Of a DNA stretch of 64,000 nt, positions 25,631 through 37,196 are shown piece after piece. The translations under genes were made by a program, and so were the position numbers. Source of the stretch: Monilinia fructicola (taxonomy: Eukaryota; Ascomycota; Leotiomycetes; Helotiales; Sclerotiniaceae); contig VICG01000009.1 in the NCBI GenBank assembly GCA_008692225.1, positions 1,860,001 to 1,924,000 on the forward strand, given 5' to 3'. The notes beneath the pieces are model-generated. The model searched no databases, had not been told where the DNA came from, and saw only the letters and a program-made list of their open reading frames with translations. Positions within the stretch are counted from its first letter, which is position 1. The number at the start of each line of letters is the position of its first letter.

Positions 25631-28363
25631 ATGGCTTCAATAACCTCCCCTCCAAATAGCAACAAGCCGTTAGATCCTTCAGCATCAAATACCGTTGCGG
25701 CAGATCAGACTGAACACAGCGATGATTTTTCGGACGAAGCGGAAACCATGGCAATGCCTCATATATCTGATGAAGACGCACAATCTATCATCGGTGTGTC
25801 ACTCAGTCATGCAGCTTCGCGTTTGAAATCTTCGAGAACACCTGCCGCAGAGAAGGCTGCAGCCATGGATAATTTGGAAGGCGGCTATTTTGATAGCGAT
25901 CCTGAGACTCCACCAGCAGTAGAACCCAAAACAACTGGGCCATTGGACGATGAGGGATTGGTGGAACCAATACACACAAAGGCTAAAGGGATGTCATTGG
26001 GGAAATTACCATCACCGAAGCTTTCACCCAAACCAGATTCTCCGCTCAAATCCCCGCCTTCACCATGGCGGGCTGGACCAAAACAAATCGTGGTTACAGA
26101 ACCATCAAATGAGGGCCGTGGATCTGCAATGGCTAGTGTATTCAGCACTGGGAGGAAACGTCAGAGTTCGTTATCCAGTAGTGCTGACGCACTCAAAAAG
26201 CTTCTGCCCAAGGGGCTGCCTTCAATGTCTCAAGTGGGGAACTTATTTAGTACATCAACAAGCTCAAATCATAAATCCCGGGCATCAATTGGCTCCCCAA
26301 GAAGTGCTACTTTCTCCCCTTTTTCTGCATCGCCTAATCGTTCAAAAGGTGAAGGTTCATCATCGACAAATGCTAGCCAGGTGAATGGACATTTGACAAC
26401 TCAATATCGATCTTCACATCACCATGGTAATTCTCAGCTTCAGAATGAAGGTAGTTCAGCCAACACAACAGAGCGACCAAGAGTTCTCCGTAGAGCTACA
26501 TCTGATGATTCATTACTATACCATAGCTTATCTCGAACCTCGTCACTAGGTGATGATACAAGATTCGAAAATCACCGCGAACAAGTAAACTCTCGAGTCA
26601 AAGCTATCAGAGATTCGTTTCAAGATCGATCGACATTTCGAATGCCACAATTGCCCAGTATGCCAAGTATGCCCCGCGTACCCAGTTTTGGCTTTAGCAT
26701 GAACTTCTTGAATTCCAGTACACCGTCATACAGATCCAAATCAATTACTGATGTACCTTCAGACATTTTACCAACCGCCACGAAGAAGAAGCCACTCGAG
26801 CCAAGTCCCTCATTCGCCAAAGCCGACACCTTTCCCGGTAATGAGAATACTCGGTCCTCAACGAAACCTACCAATGCTTTAGACAAGGCTATGGAACATT
26901 TGACTGGAGATGTTGTAATCATGGGTGGATACCGAGGATCAATACTTCGATCTGCTAAACCTCCACATCATCAACTTTGGGTACCTGTTAAGGTAGGACT
27001 CAATATACGCAAAGTGGACCTAGAGGTGGGTTTGGATCCAGAAGATGAGGAGAGAATGGAAGAAAGCATATTTCCGTCCGGCATGCTTACGAATATTGGG
27101 CCGGTCGATATTTCCAGGAGGCTATTCAAAAGACTTCGTAATTGCGAAAATGCACAGAATGGGAAGCTTAGAGTTTGGGATTATGGCTATGATTGGAGGT
27201 TAAGTCCACATCTGTTGAGTAGAAAGCTTAAAGCCTTCCTCGAGACACTACCTTCTAATCAGCCAGGTCCCAATGGACAGAAGCCTACTGGTGCTTTAGT
27301 GATTGCACATTCATTGGGTGGTTTGATCACGAGACATGTTGTGAATCAAAAGCCTGAGCTTTTTAGTGGGGTTATATATGCTGGTGTTCCACAATCATGT
27401 GTGAATATTCTAGGACCTTTCAGAAATGGAGATGCTGTTCTGCTCAGCTCAAGGGTATTAACTGCTCAGGTAAACTTCACGCTACGGACTAGTTTCGTAC
27501 TTCTTCCAGAAAACGGGGAATGTTTCTTTGATATTCATACACGAGAGAAATATCCGGTCGACTTTTTTAACCTGGATGATTGGATCAAATATCGATGGTC
27601 TCCTGTTACAGATCAGCCATTACCTCCAATCTTACAAAATGCCAGTGGTATTGGTAGTATATTGAACCTTCAGCTGCAAAACAGCCTGTCAAGTCTTACT
27701 ACGATCACGGGAAAGAAATCCGGTTCAGGATCAGGTTCCGGCTCTGGCACAAATACTCCACAGCCATCTTCTCCACACCTTGGTTCCAGTACCCGCAATG
27801 AGAATGACGACCGCAATCAATCGATCGACCAATCAAAAACCAGTCGAACGGCAGATGTACTTCGTGGGATGGATGGCACAGATCGCACCCTTGCACCACA
27901 AATGGGAAATCTCTTGAATAAAGGCCACAACCCAGCCTCATCAGTCTCAACCGCCGTAACCCTTCCCCGCGACAAAGCAATCACCTATCTCCGGCGCACT
28001 CTCGCCGAAACATTGCAATTCAAAAAAGAATTGCATTTTCGTCCCGAAATCTCGGACGCTAATCGCTACCCTCCATTAGCTGTCATCTATGGAAAGTCTA
28101 TACCGACGGTCTATGGAGCGAAGGTCGCGGGCAGAGAAGGAATTCCCTGCGCGGATGTATATGATAATCTGGCATTTGCGAGTGGAGATGGAGTTTGCCT
28201 TGCTAGAGAAGCAATGTTACCGGATGGGTATCAGTTGGCTAGAGGCGGGAGAGTGAGGAGCGATAGGGGGCATGTTACGTTACTTGGGGATTTGAATGCG
28301 GTTGGAAGGGCGATGGAGGCTGTTAGAAAGGGGAGAATGAAGGGTATTGGGTTGGGGGCTTAG
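25631..28363 (+). CDS. LCAT-family alpha/beta hydrolase with long disordered N-terminus
   Basis: Intronless, 910 residues from the ATG at 25631, which has the better context (ACCATGG); an upstream in-frame ATG lies at 25571. Residues 1-430 are Ser/Pro-rich and probably disordered. They include clusters of Ser-Pro and basic residues and a short PSMPSMPRVPS repeat. The hydrolase domain begins near DVVIMGGYRGSIL. Its nucleophile elbow is AHSLGG (Ser about residue 561). The candidate His is in SDRGHVTLLGD (about 881), near the C-terminus. NLDDWIKYRWSP is an LCAT-like motif. A Ser/Gly/Thr-rich linker splits the domain at about 690-770. Likely a phospholipase or acyltransferase; substrate unknown. 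No signal peptide or TM, so cytosolic or peripheral. Confidence 0.85.
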   Translation: MASITSPPNSNKPLDPSASNTVAADQTEHSDDFSDEAETMAMPHISDEDAQSIIGVSLSHAASRLKSSRTPAAEKAAAMDNLEGGYFDSDPETPPAVEPKTTGPLDDEGLVEPIHTKAKGMSLGKLPSPKLSPKPDSPLKSPPSPWRAGPKQIVVTEPSNEGRGSAMASVFSTGRKRQSSLSSSADALKKLLPKGLPSMSQVGNLFSTSTSSNHKSRASIGSPRSATFSPFSASPNRSKGEGSSSTNASQVNGHLTTQYRSSHHHGNSQLQNEGSSANTTERPRVLRRATSDDSLLYHSLSRTSSLGDDTRFENHREQVNSRVKAIRDSFQDRSTFRMPQLPSMPSMPRVPSFGFSMNFLNSSTPSYRSKSITDVPSDILPTATKKKPLEPSPSFAKADTFPGNENTRSSTKPTNALDKAMEHLTGDVVIMGGYRGSILRSAKPPHHQLWVPVKVGLNIRKVDLEVGLDPEDEERMEESIFPSGMLTNIGPVDISRRLFKRLRNCENAQNGKLRVWDYGYDWRLSPHLLSRKLKAFLETLPSNQPGPNGQKPTGALVIAHSLGGLITRHVVNQKPELFSGVIYAGVPQSCVNILGPFRNGDAVLLSSRVLTAQVNFTLRTSFVLLPENGECFFDIHTREKYPVDFFNLDDWIKYRWSPVTDQPLPPILQNASGIGSILNLQLQNSLSSLTTITGKKSGSGSGSGSGTNTPQPSSPHLGSSTRNENDDRNQSIDQSKTSRTADVLRGMDGTDRTLAPQMGNLLNKGHNPASSVSTAVTLPRDKAITYLRRTLAETLQFKKELHFRPEISDANRYPPLAVIYGKSIPTVYGAKVAGREGIPCADVYDNLAFASGDGVCLAREAMLPDGYQLARGGRVRSDRGHVTLLGDLNAVGRAMEAVRKGRMKGIGLGA

Positions 28364-31300
28364 GGCTGAGGAGTTATTCGGCCTTTTGAGCTTTTGAGAA
28401 GGGGTGGATGGATCAGATGAATGACGAGTGGAGGCTATATCATACTAACGAGACAAGAAGCGAAATGGTGATTTTGGCACCGGCGCTTTGCACATTCGTA
28501 TTTCACATTTGCAATGCATAGGCAAGCGGGCGGTATGGTTGTTGTATACCTATATATTGAATGGTTTGTTGAACTGGCATCATGATATAATTTTATTGCT
28601 GTAGATCGCGCAGCGCGGAGAAAGGAGTTTAGTTTGTTTTTATATCATGGTGGAATGCTGAAATTGAGATATCATTCGAGCAGTTTTCAATAGACATGGA
28701 AAGAAAAGAAGAGAAAAGCAAAAGAACTTTTAAAGTAGTAGATTTTATCGGTAAAAATATCATGCAGTAGTTTTAGCTAGATACTATAGATGTTGAAATA
28801 AGATTCTTTTGGGACTTGGGATGACTTTACCTGGTTTGAATTGTTTGAATTGGTTTGCATAGTGTGCTTTGGATGAAGTCTTGTGCGTGGAGATGGAGGG
28901 GGGGAAGGGGGCTATTTGAAGAATGAATAATTGAATAATCAAGTCTGGAATGGTTCTTTTTTTTTTCTCCCTTCCTTCCTTCTTTCTTTCTTTCTTTACT
29001 CCTTCTGCTTTTTTAATTCAACTTGCACTTCTTGTTATGGTTTTGGAGGGTGGATGGTTGGTTGGTTTGTAGATGGTTGGTTCTGTAGAGGATCGATTAG
29101 CTCCGTATATCTTGCGTCCAGCTAATAATATCTTGGGTGTTCATCTTATGCGAGTTGAGTGGGCAGGTGTCGGGTTATTGGGATGTATATATATAGTTGA
29201 TAGATCGATGAGATGGTAATTGGGAGTGAGGAATCCTTTGCGAGGTTGTGGTGTAGCGAGGCACACTGCGATTGATGGGTAAAGGGGGAAAGGTAAATGG
29301 GGAAAAAAGGAGTAGTTAGAAAAAGCCCAAGGTAAAAGGGTCAAGAAGGTAGAGGGGTAGCAAGCGGAAAATACAGGGGAGCTGATTGGAAGTTTGATTT
29401 ATGCTTTGATCTAACCTTAAATAGTTGAGTTTGGCGTTTATCGTTATTATAGTTTATCTTTTTACTTTGGGCTCTTGGGATTATCTTCTTCCTTTTCTTC
29501 TCTTTTCTTCTTCTTCTTTTTTTGGTGCTGTGTTGTATTGTGTTGTGTTGTATTGTGTTCTGTTGTGTTCTATTGTGTTTTTGTAAGTCTTATGTCTGAC
29601 AAGGAAGAATTGGGCTGGATGAAATCCCGTTCCGCTCAAGCTCCTCAGTATATTCCCAGCACTGAACTGAAGCTGGGCTTAAGCCCAGGTTGTTCGAGTT
29701 CATCAATGATCTTATCTTATCACTTGATGGTGGACGTAAGATTACATCTCAAGGTTGTCTCAAGGGTCCTTGAGCATGAAGATGCTTGGGTAGGCAAAGC
29801 TGGATTGGAGTCTTGGTGCGTATTTGCTTTTGGGTTTTTTGGAATATCGGTTTGTTCCTTGGGCTAGGGTGCGATATCTTGATGGTCCATGTTGAAGTAG
29901 TCTTTGGTGGACAAATTACTGGTGTCTCGCTCTGTCCTATGGATGCAGATACTATTCCCTGTTTCTCGCATTAAAAGGTAAGATCATCTAGACTCGTATA
30001 TTAGCAGGTGAGCTTAGCTACCCAGTCTACTGCGCTGAAAGAGAAGCATTTCTGGAAGCCTTGCGCTAGCTGCTTTGATGTCGGGATGTAAAGGGTTTTG
30101 CCGGTTTACTGCTGTGGTTTTTGGAGCGTGGGATTGAGGGTCGGATTAGTTGATGTGGATTGCTCTCATCTAATATTTCGAAGTGTTTCACTATCGGTAG
30201 AGTTATTGTTGTCATACCTGAGAAGTCACATTACATCATGTCATGTCATGCAGTGTAGTTGATGCAGAAGACGGCTAGATCTAATGACCGGCGGCTCCGA
30301 TTATCTATTCTCATACAAGAAGACTTGCGTACTCTTTTGTCTAGTCTGCTGCATTCTAAAGACGATTTGTGCGGTTTTATGGTCAAGATATGCTGTCGGG
30401 TTAGTAGGTTGGGGAAGGGTATACACATATTACTGAGTAACTAACTATTCACTTCGTAGCTCTAGTCCTAATCTTTATCCCATTTGTCCTCTTTGTACCC
30501 ATTGAGTCTTTTTATTTACTTCTTCGCCCCTCTTGATCTTTGGACTAAAACTGCCCCCTATCATCTCATTCAAGCTCCTTGTTGCACCATACTAGCGAGA
30601 AATGACTACAAATAAGTATTTATTCGATCCTCTGAGAGCAAAAGAAAGAAATGCCTCTGTAGTTATAAAGTCCCGACTGGGACAGTCTTGTTAATCTTGT
30701 AACACAAAAGAGCAGGAGTTCATTCAAAACTCTAGTCACTAGCGATTGCGCTGATGCTGAAAGATTCCGAGACAGATACGTCAGGGTTGAGAAAGCTCAC
30801 ATCGAATGTGAATGCTTGTAAGTTACAAAGATGGTTCTTGCGAGAAGGGAATGACAGGGTTAGAGTATATTCCAATCAAAAAGTATCGCTGCTGTCTCCG
30901 AACTTGACCATCGTGGCCCTTTTTATCACTCGTCCAAAGTCAGGTATTATCATTGCCGAAATTCCAAAGATTCATCACGCAATTTTATAGCTACAGCAAC
31001 GCATATCTTATAGCAAGTCAACTAGTTTTCGAGCTCCAGATCTTCCACTCTACTCTAACTGTGCATTCGCACCTTCAAGTTTCCATTTTACTGTCTGTTC
31101 GAATTTTTCTGCAAGGCACTTTATATATATCAACACATGTGCGTGATTCATAGAAAACCATCTTCTTGCCTTGGAAACCCCATCGAAATACGCATTAGAG
31201 TGAATGAATCAAGTTGCAACTCTCCCTTGAAGTGAATGGACCTTTGATCCTCTGAGCCCTTTGTCTCCGTCAAAATCGTCTTATTTTAGAATAAAAGAAC

Positions 31301-32798
31301 TCAAACTTCAAATTCTTCCTTGCCAAAAGCATGTGGCATCAAGTCCAGCGGCGTGGCTGATGCGCGAATGTAGTTTGAGGGGTGAGATGAGGTAGGAGGT
31401 GTGGAGGTTGGTTTGGGTTCTGGGCGGACTGGCTCGCATTACTCTATTGGGGGCTCTTCACTTCGAAGGGAAAGGTATCTTGAAGTAACGCTTAACGTGC
31501 AATGCGTTGTCACCAGATGATAATCAAAATGTATTCTCGCTGTCTCAAAGATGAGGCTTTTACCATTCTCTTCACGACTTCTGCGCCTGAAGCCAGGTAG
31601 ATAGTGCTAGATATGCGTTACAATAATACCAGTGCCCTCAATTCCCGCCCCAGAATTCCACATATATAGTACCGCATATAGCAATATCATATCAATGAGA
31701 TTTCGGCATGCGTCGGGTTATCTTACCCGGTTGCCTTTGTGCGCTGTTGCATACCCGGGTTGATCTTCAAAGGATCATATACAATAGAAAGAAGCAATGT
31801 ACAATTACAGATAAACGAAAAGACCAAGACTATCGAACAAAGGGCTATCGAACCACCTTACAATTCTCGAGTAGCACTTCACCACCGCCCTTCTCTCTCG
31901 CCTAATATCCATCCATCCATACTCTTTATCCCCCAAACACCTCCACACCCCCTGTGTTCTCTTCTTACCGAACAAAGAGAAGATGCAGGACCACCCGGAA
32001 GATCCCTCGGGTGTACGGACGGTGTTTTATTGAGCGGTAAGTTCGGGGGATAGAATACTATAGCTTTGTGAACTCTGTGGCTTTTGAGGATAGGCAAAAT
32101 GAGGTGCGAATTAACAAGTCGTACATACCCAGGTAGATTGCACCTAAACTGTGATGACCATTGTTTGATATCTAGTGATCGTCGGAATTGGGTGAGTGGT
32201 TCGGTTGGCATTTACGTCTCTTGCCAAGTCAAATAGATGCGAACATCTACTCAACATATACTATACTCTCTCTTCTTGAGGAAGACATGGGCTATTCTCT
32301 CCATTGCTCTCGTGGTTCTTAGGCACATTGAATAGATAGTAGTGGTTGCTTATGAAAAGGAAATGATATTTTTTTGTTTGCGGATCTCATATTCTATTTA
32401 TTCACTTAATTCACAGACCTGGACGTGGACTCAAATACCATCCCCCAATCTTGTACATGTCTGTCACTTGCAAAAATATGCGGTATCGATTATTGTATTT
32501 TTATATATCACTGTCACTTGCAAGAATATGGGGTCATGATTATTTTATTTTATAATTTATATTATTTTTTGGTTTTTATATTTTATATATTTTTTTGTTT
32601 TTATATTTTATGTTGCTAGGAAATTGGAAATTGCTAGAGTCCGGCTCCAGTCAATGTGATGCGATGTACTCTAAAGAAACAAGACTTACCGATCATGTGC
32701 CGTGCCTTACCGCTTCTTCATCTTGTGGCATGAGATACTCGCTTACTTTTTCTGTTGAGTGTGTGTAGAAATGGATGTGACTTACCTCGCAACTCACC
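28364..32798. other. Gene-free region, 4.4 kb
   Basis: Lies between convergent genes and holds no supportable gene. It has CTT-type tracts near 28970-29000, a TTGTGTTGTATTG-type tract at 29528-29582, and AT-rich runs near 32545-32615. Short ORFs are composition-driven. Confidence 0.5.
29528..29582. repeat. Degenerate GTGTT/GTATT tract
   Basis: Tandem imperfect units of TTGTGTTGTA type, after a CTT-rich stretch. Confidence 0.7.
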
Positions 32799-34746
32799 TC
32801 ACTTGCTGGTTCTCTTGGATTTCTTCGCTGGCTGCCAATCTGATACATCACCGTCCGAAGAAGAGATGTCGTCGCTGCTGCTGCTATTGTCGTCGCTGTC
32901 GCTTGCAAACTTCTTTGTCGGCTTCTTCCGAAGGCGTGCCCTCTTTACTGGTCTGATGTCTTTGCTTTGCCTGGTCGATGGCTGTGTTTGTCCTTGGTTG
33001 TCGGCAATCAAGGTGTCGCCGTCAGAATCCAAGATTTTGTCATCGATTTCAAACTCTGTGTCTTCAATCTCGATTACCTTTCTCTTGCCCTTTGCCTGTG
33101 CGGGTCTTCTGACTGGTGCTGACTTTCCGGTTGCGCTCGATAAACTTCCAACTTCACGCGCCAGAGTTTTTTTGCTTTCGGCTGCTGTTGCCGGCGACAA
33201 AAAGTTCAAGGTTGTTCAAGTGTTTGTCCATCGAGTTTGCATTCGGGCGTCTGTCACGAAGACTTTGTCGGTTGGCGGGCTCGAGTTCCAAGTGCTTCAT
33301 GGTCAACCTGTAGCTAAGGGTGTTCTCGTAGCTGGACTGGTTGACTTCAAAGATACGTTGATCGGCTTGTTCTCTCTCTGCATCGCGGACGAAGCGTTTG
33401 ACGAGCTTCTTCATCTCGACGTGGTCTCTCGTGATCGCCATCTTGTTTCGACCCTCGGGGAGGAATCGATCGTCAGGTCGAACGTTGAAATTGGCACAGA
33501 TGAACGGGAAGTCAAGAAACTTCTCGAGGCAGTAGAGGTGAACATGGCCGGCGTTGTGAAAAGGGTCGGTGACGACCGGGTCGGACGATTGCTCATCGAA
33601 TGCGACACGATAATGGCCCTTGTGGATGGTTCCGTAGCGGACTGGGCAGTTTTCAAAGCGGCATTTGTCGGAGTTTTGGTGTGGGTAGCGTGCGGCGGAG
33701 TCAGATGGCACACTTTGGATCCAGAGGGTGAGTCCAGATCTCTTGGTGTGTCTTTGTCCTGACATGGTGTGGCCTGGATGATTGAAGATAAATTCTTTCA
33801 TCTGGGCAGAGCTGAACTTGATGTGTGGATTCAACTCTCCGTCATCGGTGTACTGGAAAGGAACTATACCGTCGCGATTTGCAGTTCCCCAACTTTGAGG
33901 TCGTTGTTCAAGCGGCTGGTAGAAGTTGGAGGGGTCCAATGACTGGATGTTCTTGCTTCGCTTGTTCTTGCCTTGTGTTGCCATGTTGGGTTTGATCCAC
34001 TTCTTTCCAGGCACCTTGATGGGTTTGACGATGACTTTGGGTTCCTCTGCTGGCTCTGCATCTGAAAGTGCTAGCTCTTCTTGGTCTGAGTCATCTGCGA
34101 TGGAGATGGCGACACCTTTGCCTTTGGAGATCTGACGCTTCTTGGCTGGCGGTTGGTCAAAAAGAAGAGGTTCAATGTTGGCGTTGGAGATGAGCTGGCT
34201 GATTTGGTCATCATGCTCTCTCTGACGTTTTAACCCTTGATGAAGAGCCTTGATGACATGGTCTGAAAGGCTTACCAATGAATCGATGATTTGCAATGGA
34301 TATCTCGGACTGGGGAAGGCATTCAAGATGCTGTGTCGAAAGGGCGGATTGAAGTCGAAGAGTTCAGGGAATTCTGGCACCGGCTGCATGATGTTGACCG
34401 GAAAAGTATTGCTTGGGCCCTCAAAACCGACTGGTGCCGGAAAGAGATCGTTGCTGCCAAAAAAGTCATTGAAGGATTGAAGATTGCCTGTTGAATTGTC
34501 AGCATTGAGAGGATTGGGTAACTCAACTCGTGTGTGGCTTTCTTCTGTAAGGTTAGTCATCCCTTCATTGGCTTGTAGGTGGAAGTCCATCGTTCCCTCG
34601 GGGTTGATGAGGTTCTCAAGTGAGAAAGGATCTTGTGAGAAGGATTCATGGTCGTCAGGAGGGAAAACAGGGGAGTGGAGGTCTGCTTGTTCGAGTTCTT
34701 GAGTTGGGTCAGCCCAAAAGTATTGGTTCATGTTGTTGTCCGACAT
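32799..34746 (-). CDS. Uncharacterised basic, probably nuclear protein, one +1 indel
   Basis: I do not recognise this family with certainty. It is intronless. Frame one runs from the ATG at 34746 to about 33205, then continues in the next frame to a stop at 32799. A single extra base near 33204-33222 explains this and leaves 1947 nt (648 residues). The N-terminal 150 residues are acidic and Asn/Phe/Pro-rich, like an activation region. A middle block (about residues 290-500) looks folded and has ordered Cys/His: CRFENCPVRYG, then DPFHNAGHVHLYC, a possible zinc site. Basic clusters (PAKKRQISKGK, RPVKRARLRKK, PAKKSKRTSK) flank acidic Ser/Asp runs, suggesting nuclear location. The opposite strand is open for 335 codons, but only as a shadow. 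Confidence 0.65.
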
Positions 34747-34998
34747 TGTGTTTAGCAGCTTAGCTGAACTAAATTATGGTTGAGTGTAATAACGAGTATG
34801 GTCTATCAGAATGTTCTATCTCAAGTGGTAATGTTGGTTTTGACTGTTCTTCAAGGTTGAATGATTGAATGAGGAAAAAAAGACAATAGGGATTGTCAGA
34901 GAGCTTATATACTGCGAGCTGATGCTTTGTTTTTTGATTGTATTCTTATTGTTCTGTATGTAATCGTACAAAGAACCTATTCAACAGCTTTATTACTC

Positions 34999-35190
34999 GA
35001 CAAGGCCATGTACATTATCCTCCTTGTTCATCAGAACAACAATGGGATTGAGTGACCGGACAAAGCCATGTACACTATCTTCCTTGTTCACCAGAGCAAC
35101 ACAATAGGATTGAGGGACCGGACAAAGCCATGTACATTATCCTCCTTGTTCACCAGAGCAACACCATAGGATCGAGGGACCAGACAACGA
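34999..35190. repeat. Minisatellite, about 60-62 bp unit, just over three copies
   Basis: Units begin at 34999, 35059, 35121 and 35183 (partial). Each carries GACAA-GCCATGTACA, then CTCCTTGTTCA and CAGA-CAACA, with a few substitutions and a 2-bp length change. Confidence 0.85.
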
Positions 35191-36272
35191 GCTGTAGTTG
35201 TTCTCTTTGTACCTTAATCCCTAAGAATAGAAAGCTGCATTGTCTCCTCTGATCTCAGTATTATAGTTGGAGATTCTCCGTACCTCAATGGCGCATCCGG
35301 TACTGACCTACCTTCATAATATAGTATAATTACTAGGTAGTGTTTGATATTGGAGACGACGGTCCCGTCATAGAACCATAGCCTCAATGACTAAAAGGAA
35401 TTCAGTTTGATTTACAAGATTGACAGCATGATCTGGTTGAACAATACTAATGGCATCTGGGAAACCATAGACTGCAATTCACTGCGTTTAGTGAAGATCG
35501 TAGGCAACATGTGCGTGAAGATCGTGAATGATTTACTAGTTGATAATACTGTTTGAGAATTAGCTAGTTTTCTAACAATAGAAGTGATTGAAATAATCCA
35601 AAAGATGGTATTAATGACAATAATCAGAAGGTCTCCAAGATAATCAACAACCAGCGCGAAGCTGTTCAGAACAGGTCTGTGTATCTTGTTTGTAACATCA
35701 TTTTGTCGTACCCGAGGGGGTGAGAGGAATAATAGTGATTGTAGACAAAGGAAGTTTACCAAAATAGACATACCAATGATAAAGAAACTGTGAACTTGAA
35801 GTGAAGCCAGTCATGAGATTAGCACTATAGTATGTATAGATCAAACAAGGTTCGAATAACACTTGTGTAAGTTATCCAATTTGACCTTGGAAGCTTTGCG
35901 ATGTGCACCGGCGTGGTATTAAGAGGCAACGACGTGTTAGGTCGATGCAAGCCCTTTTCAGGACATCACCTCGATGTAACTGATACATTGCAACTATCGC
36001 AACAATTACTCTCAAGTATTGTACTTGAGAGAATATATTGGTTGGCAGTATGGATTGAATAGCATTGAAGTTATTGAGGTTGATGAAGTTATATTATTGA
36101 AATTGAAAGTTGTAGAGGTTGAGAGGGAAATCTCTGTGTGATAAAAATTTATAGACAAAAAAAAAGCTTTCAAGGGTTGATGGTCCGTGCAGCCATTAGC
36201 TCGATATCCAACAGACACGTGATATCAAGAGCCTGATTGGCTCATTGCCATAGTGGATTGATTGGTTATCCG

Positions 36273-36324
36273 TACTCTGTAGAGTACAGAGTAAGAGTAT
36301 ACCTACCTAGGTAGGTACCTAGGT
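36273..36324. repeat. Palindrome pair upstream of CPS1
   Basis: CTCTGTA and TACAGAG form a hairpin stem at 36273-36289. ACCTACCTAGGTAGGT (36301-36316) is a perfect 16-bp palindrome, followed directly by ACCTAGGT (36317-36324). Confidence 0.75.
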
Positions 36325-37196
36325 ACTTTTGGCTGGCATCAGCAAGAAGAAATGTAGGAGGTAGGATGTAGGAGGTAGTAGGTAGGAGCTGGCGATAGTA
36401 GCTGGCGGTAGTAAATCCTAGGTAAGTAGTAGGTACAGTACCCAGTGCAGGACCCGCGGTACGTACCTAGGTAGGTATTGAAATATCCATACTCGAGTAT
36501 AAGAAATCGTATCCTTTCTATCTACCCGAGTACTCACAACTACCTGCCTAACACAGTATGTACTAGGTAAGGTTACTCTTTTATTACTTACTTCTAGCTA
36601 CCTACCTACTCGAGTACCTATCTACCTATCTATGTTTAGCTACATACAAGTACATATAAACAATTAATTGCTATTATTTATCAAGATTTATCAATCAATT
36701 GCATGCTTCAATTTCAATTAATAGGAAAAAGTATAACACTTACATTCAAAACCATTCCCTCGCCCATTCACCCATCCACCCATCCACCCTTCCTCTCAGT
36801 CCCGTCACTCATTCCCTCCTCCAACCGGCGAACTAACTTATAACTGGTCGGCCGGCTATTCTTGTTATCCGTCCGAATCGCCGTATACGAATGCAAACGT
36901 CGGCAGGTCGGTCCCATCCAGAACAGAATAGAAAGGCAGGGCAGGGCAGGGCATGACGATTGTGAAGATCTCAAACTCGTTCAGAATGCTTTTATTGAAC
37001 AAGTAATGCTGATTTTGAATCCGAGTGACCAACCTTCACTTATAATTTTATCTACTTCCTCCTATTCAATCTTGATGTTTTTATCCACCTACCATACTTC
37101 TATTCTAATCCCTCCTTAAAACCTTAATCTACGACTTTCCTTCGAAATCTTGTACCCCGTTTGCTTATACCGCTTCATCCAAAAAGTACGCCGAAG

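Larger units (their letters stand above)
34747..37196. other. Divergent intergenic region with minisatellite and CCTAGGTA cluster
   Basis: No supportable gene, apart from a weak 119-codon hydrophobic frame on the minus strand (35412-35771) that I do not call. Holds the 60-62 bp minisatellite at 34999-35190, and at 36240-36650 a dense cluster of CCTAGGTA/CTACCTAC motifs and hairpins. The right third is the CPS1 promoter and leader, CT-rich just before the ATG. Confidence 0.55.

Noticed and set aside
29475..29867. 130-codon frame starting in a CTT/TTG tract
   Set aside because: The first 40 codons are simple repeat and the rest shows no protein-like pattern.
32755..33762. 335-codon open frame on the plus strand opposite the 34.7 kb gene
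   Set aside because: It mirrors the coding strand's codon pattern. Only the minus strand shows ordered acidic, zinc-like and basic blocks.
35412..35771. 119-codon hydrophobic frame on the minus strand
   Set aside because: AT-rich composition favours hydrophobic codons. No motif, no flanking exon and no family recognised.
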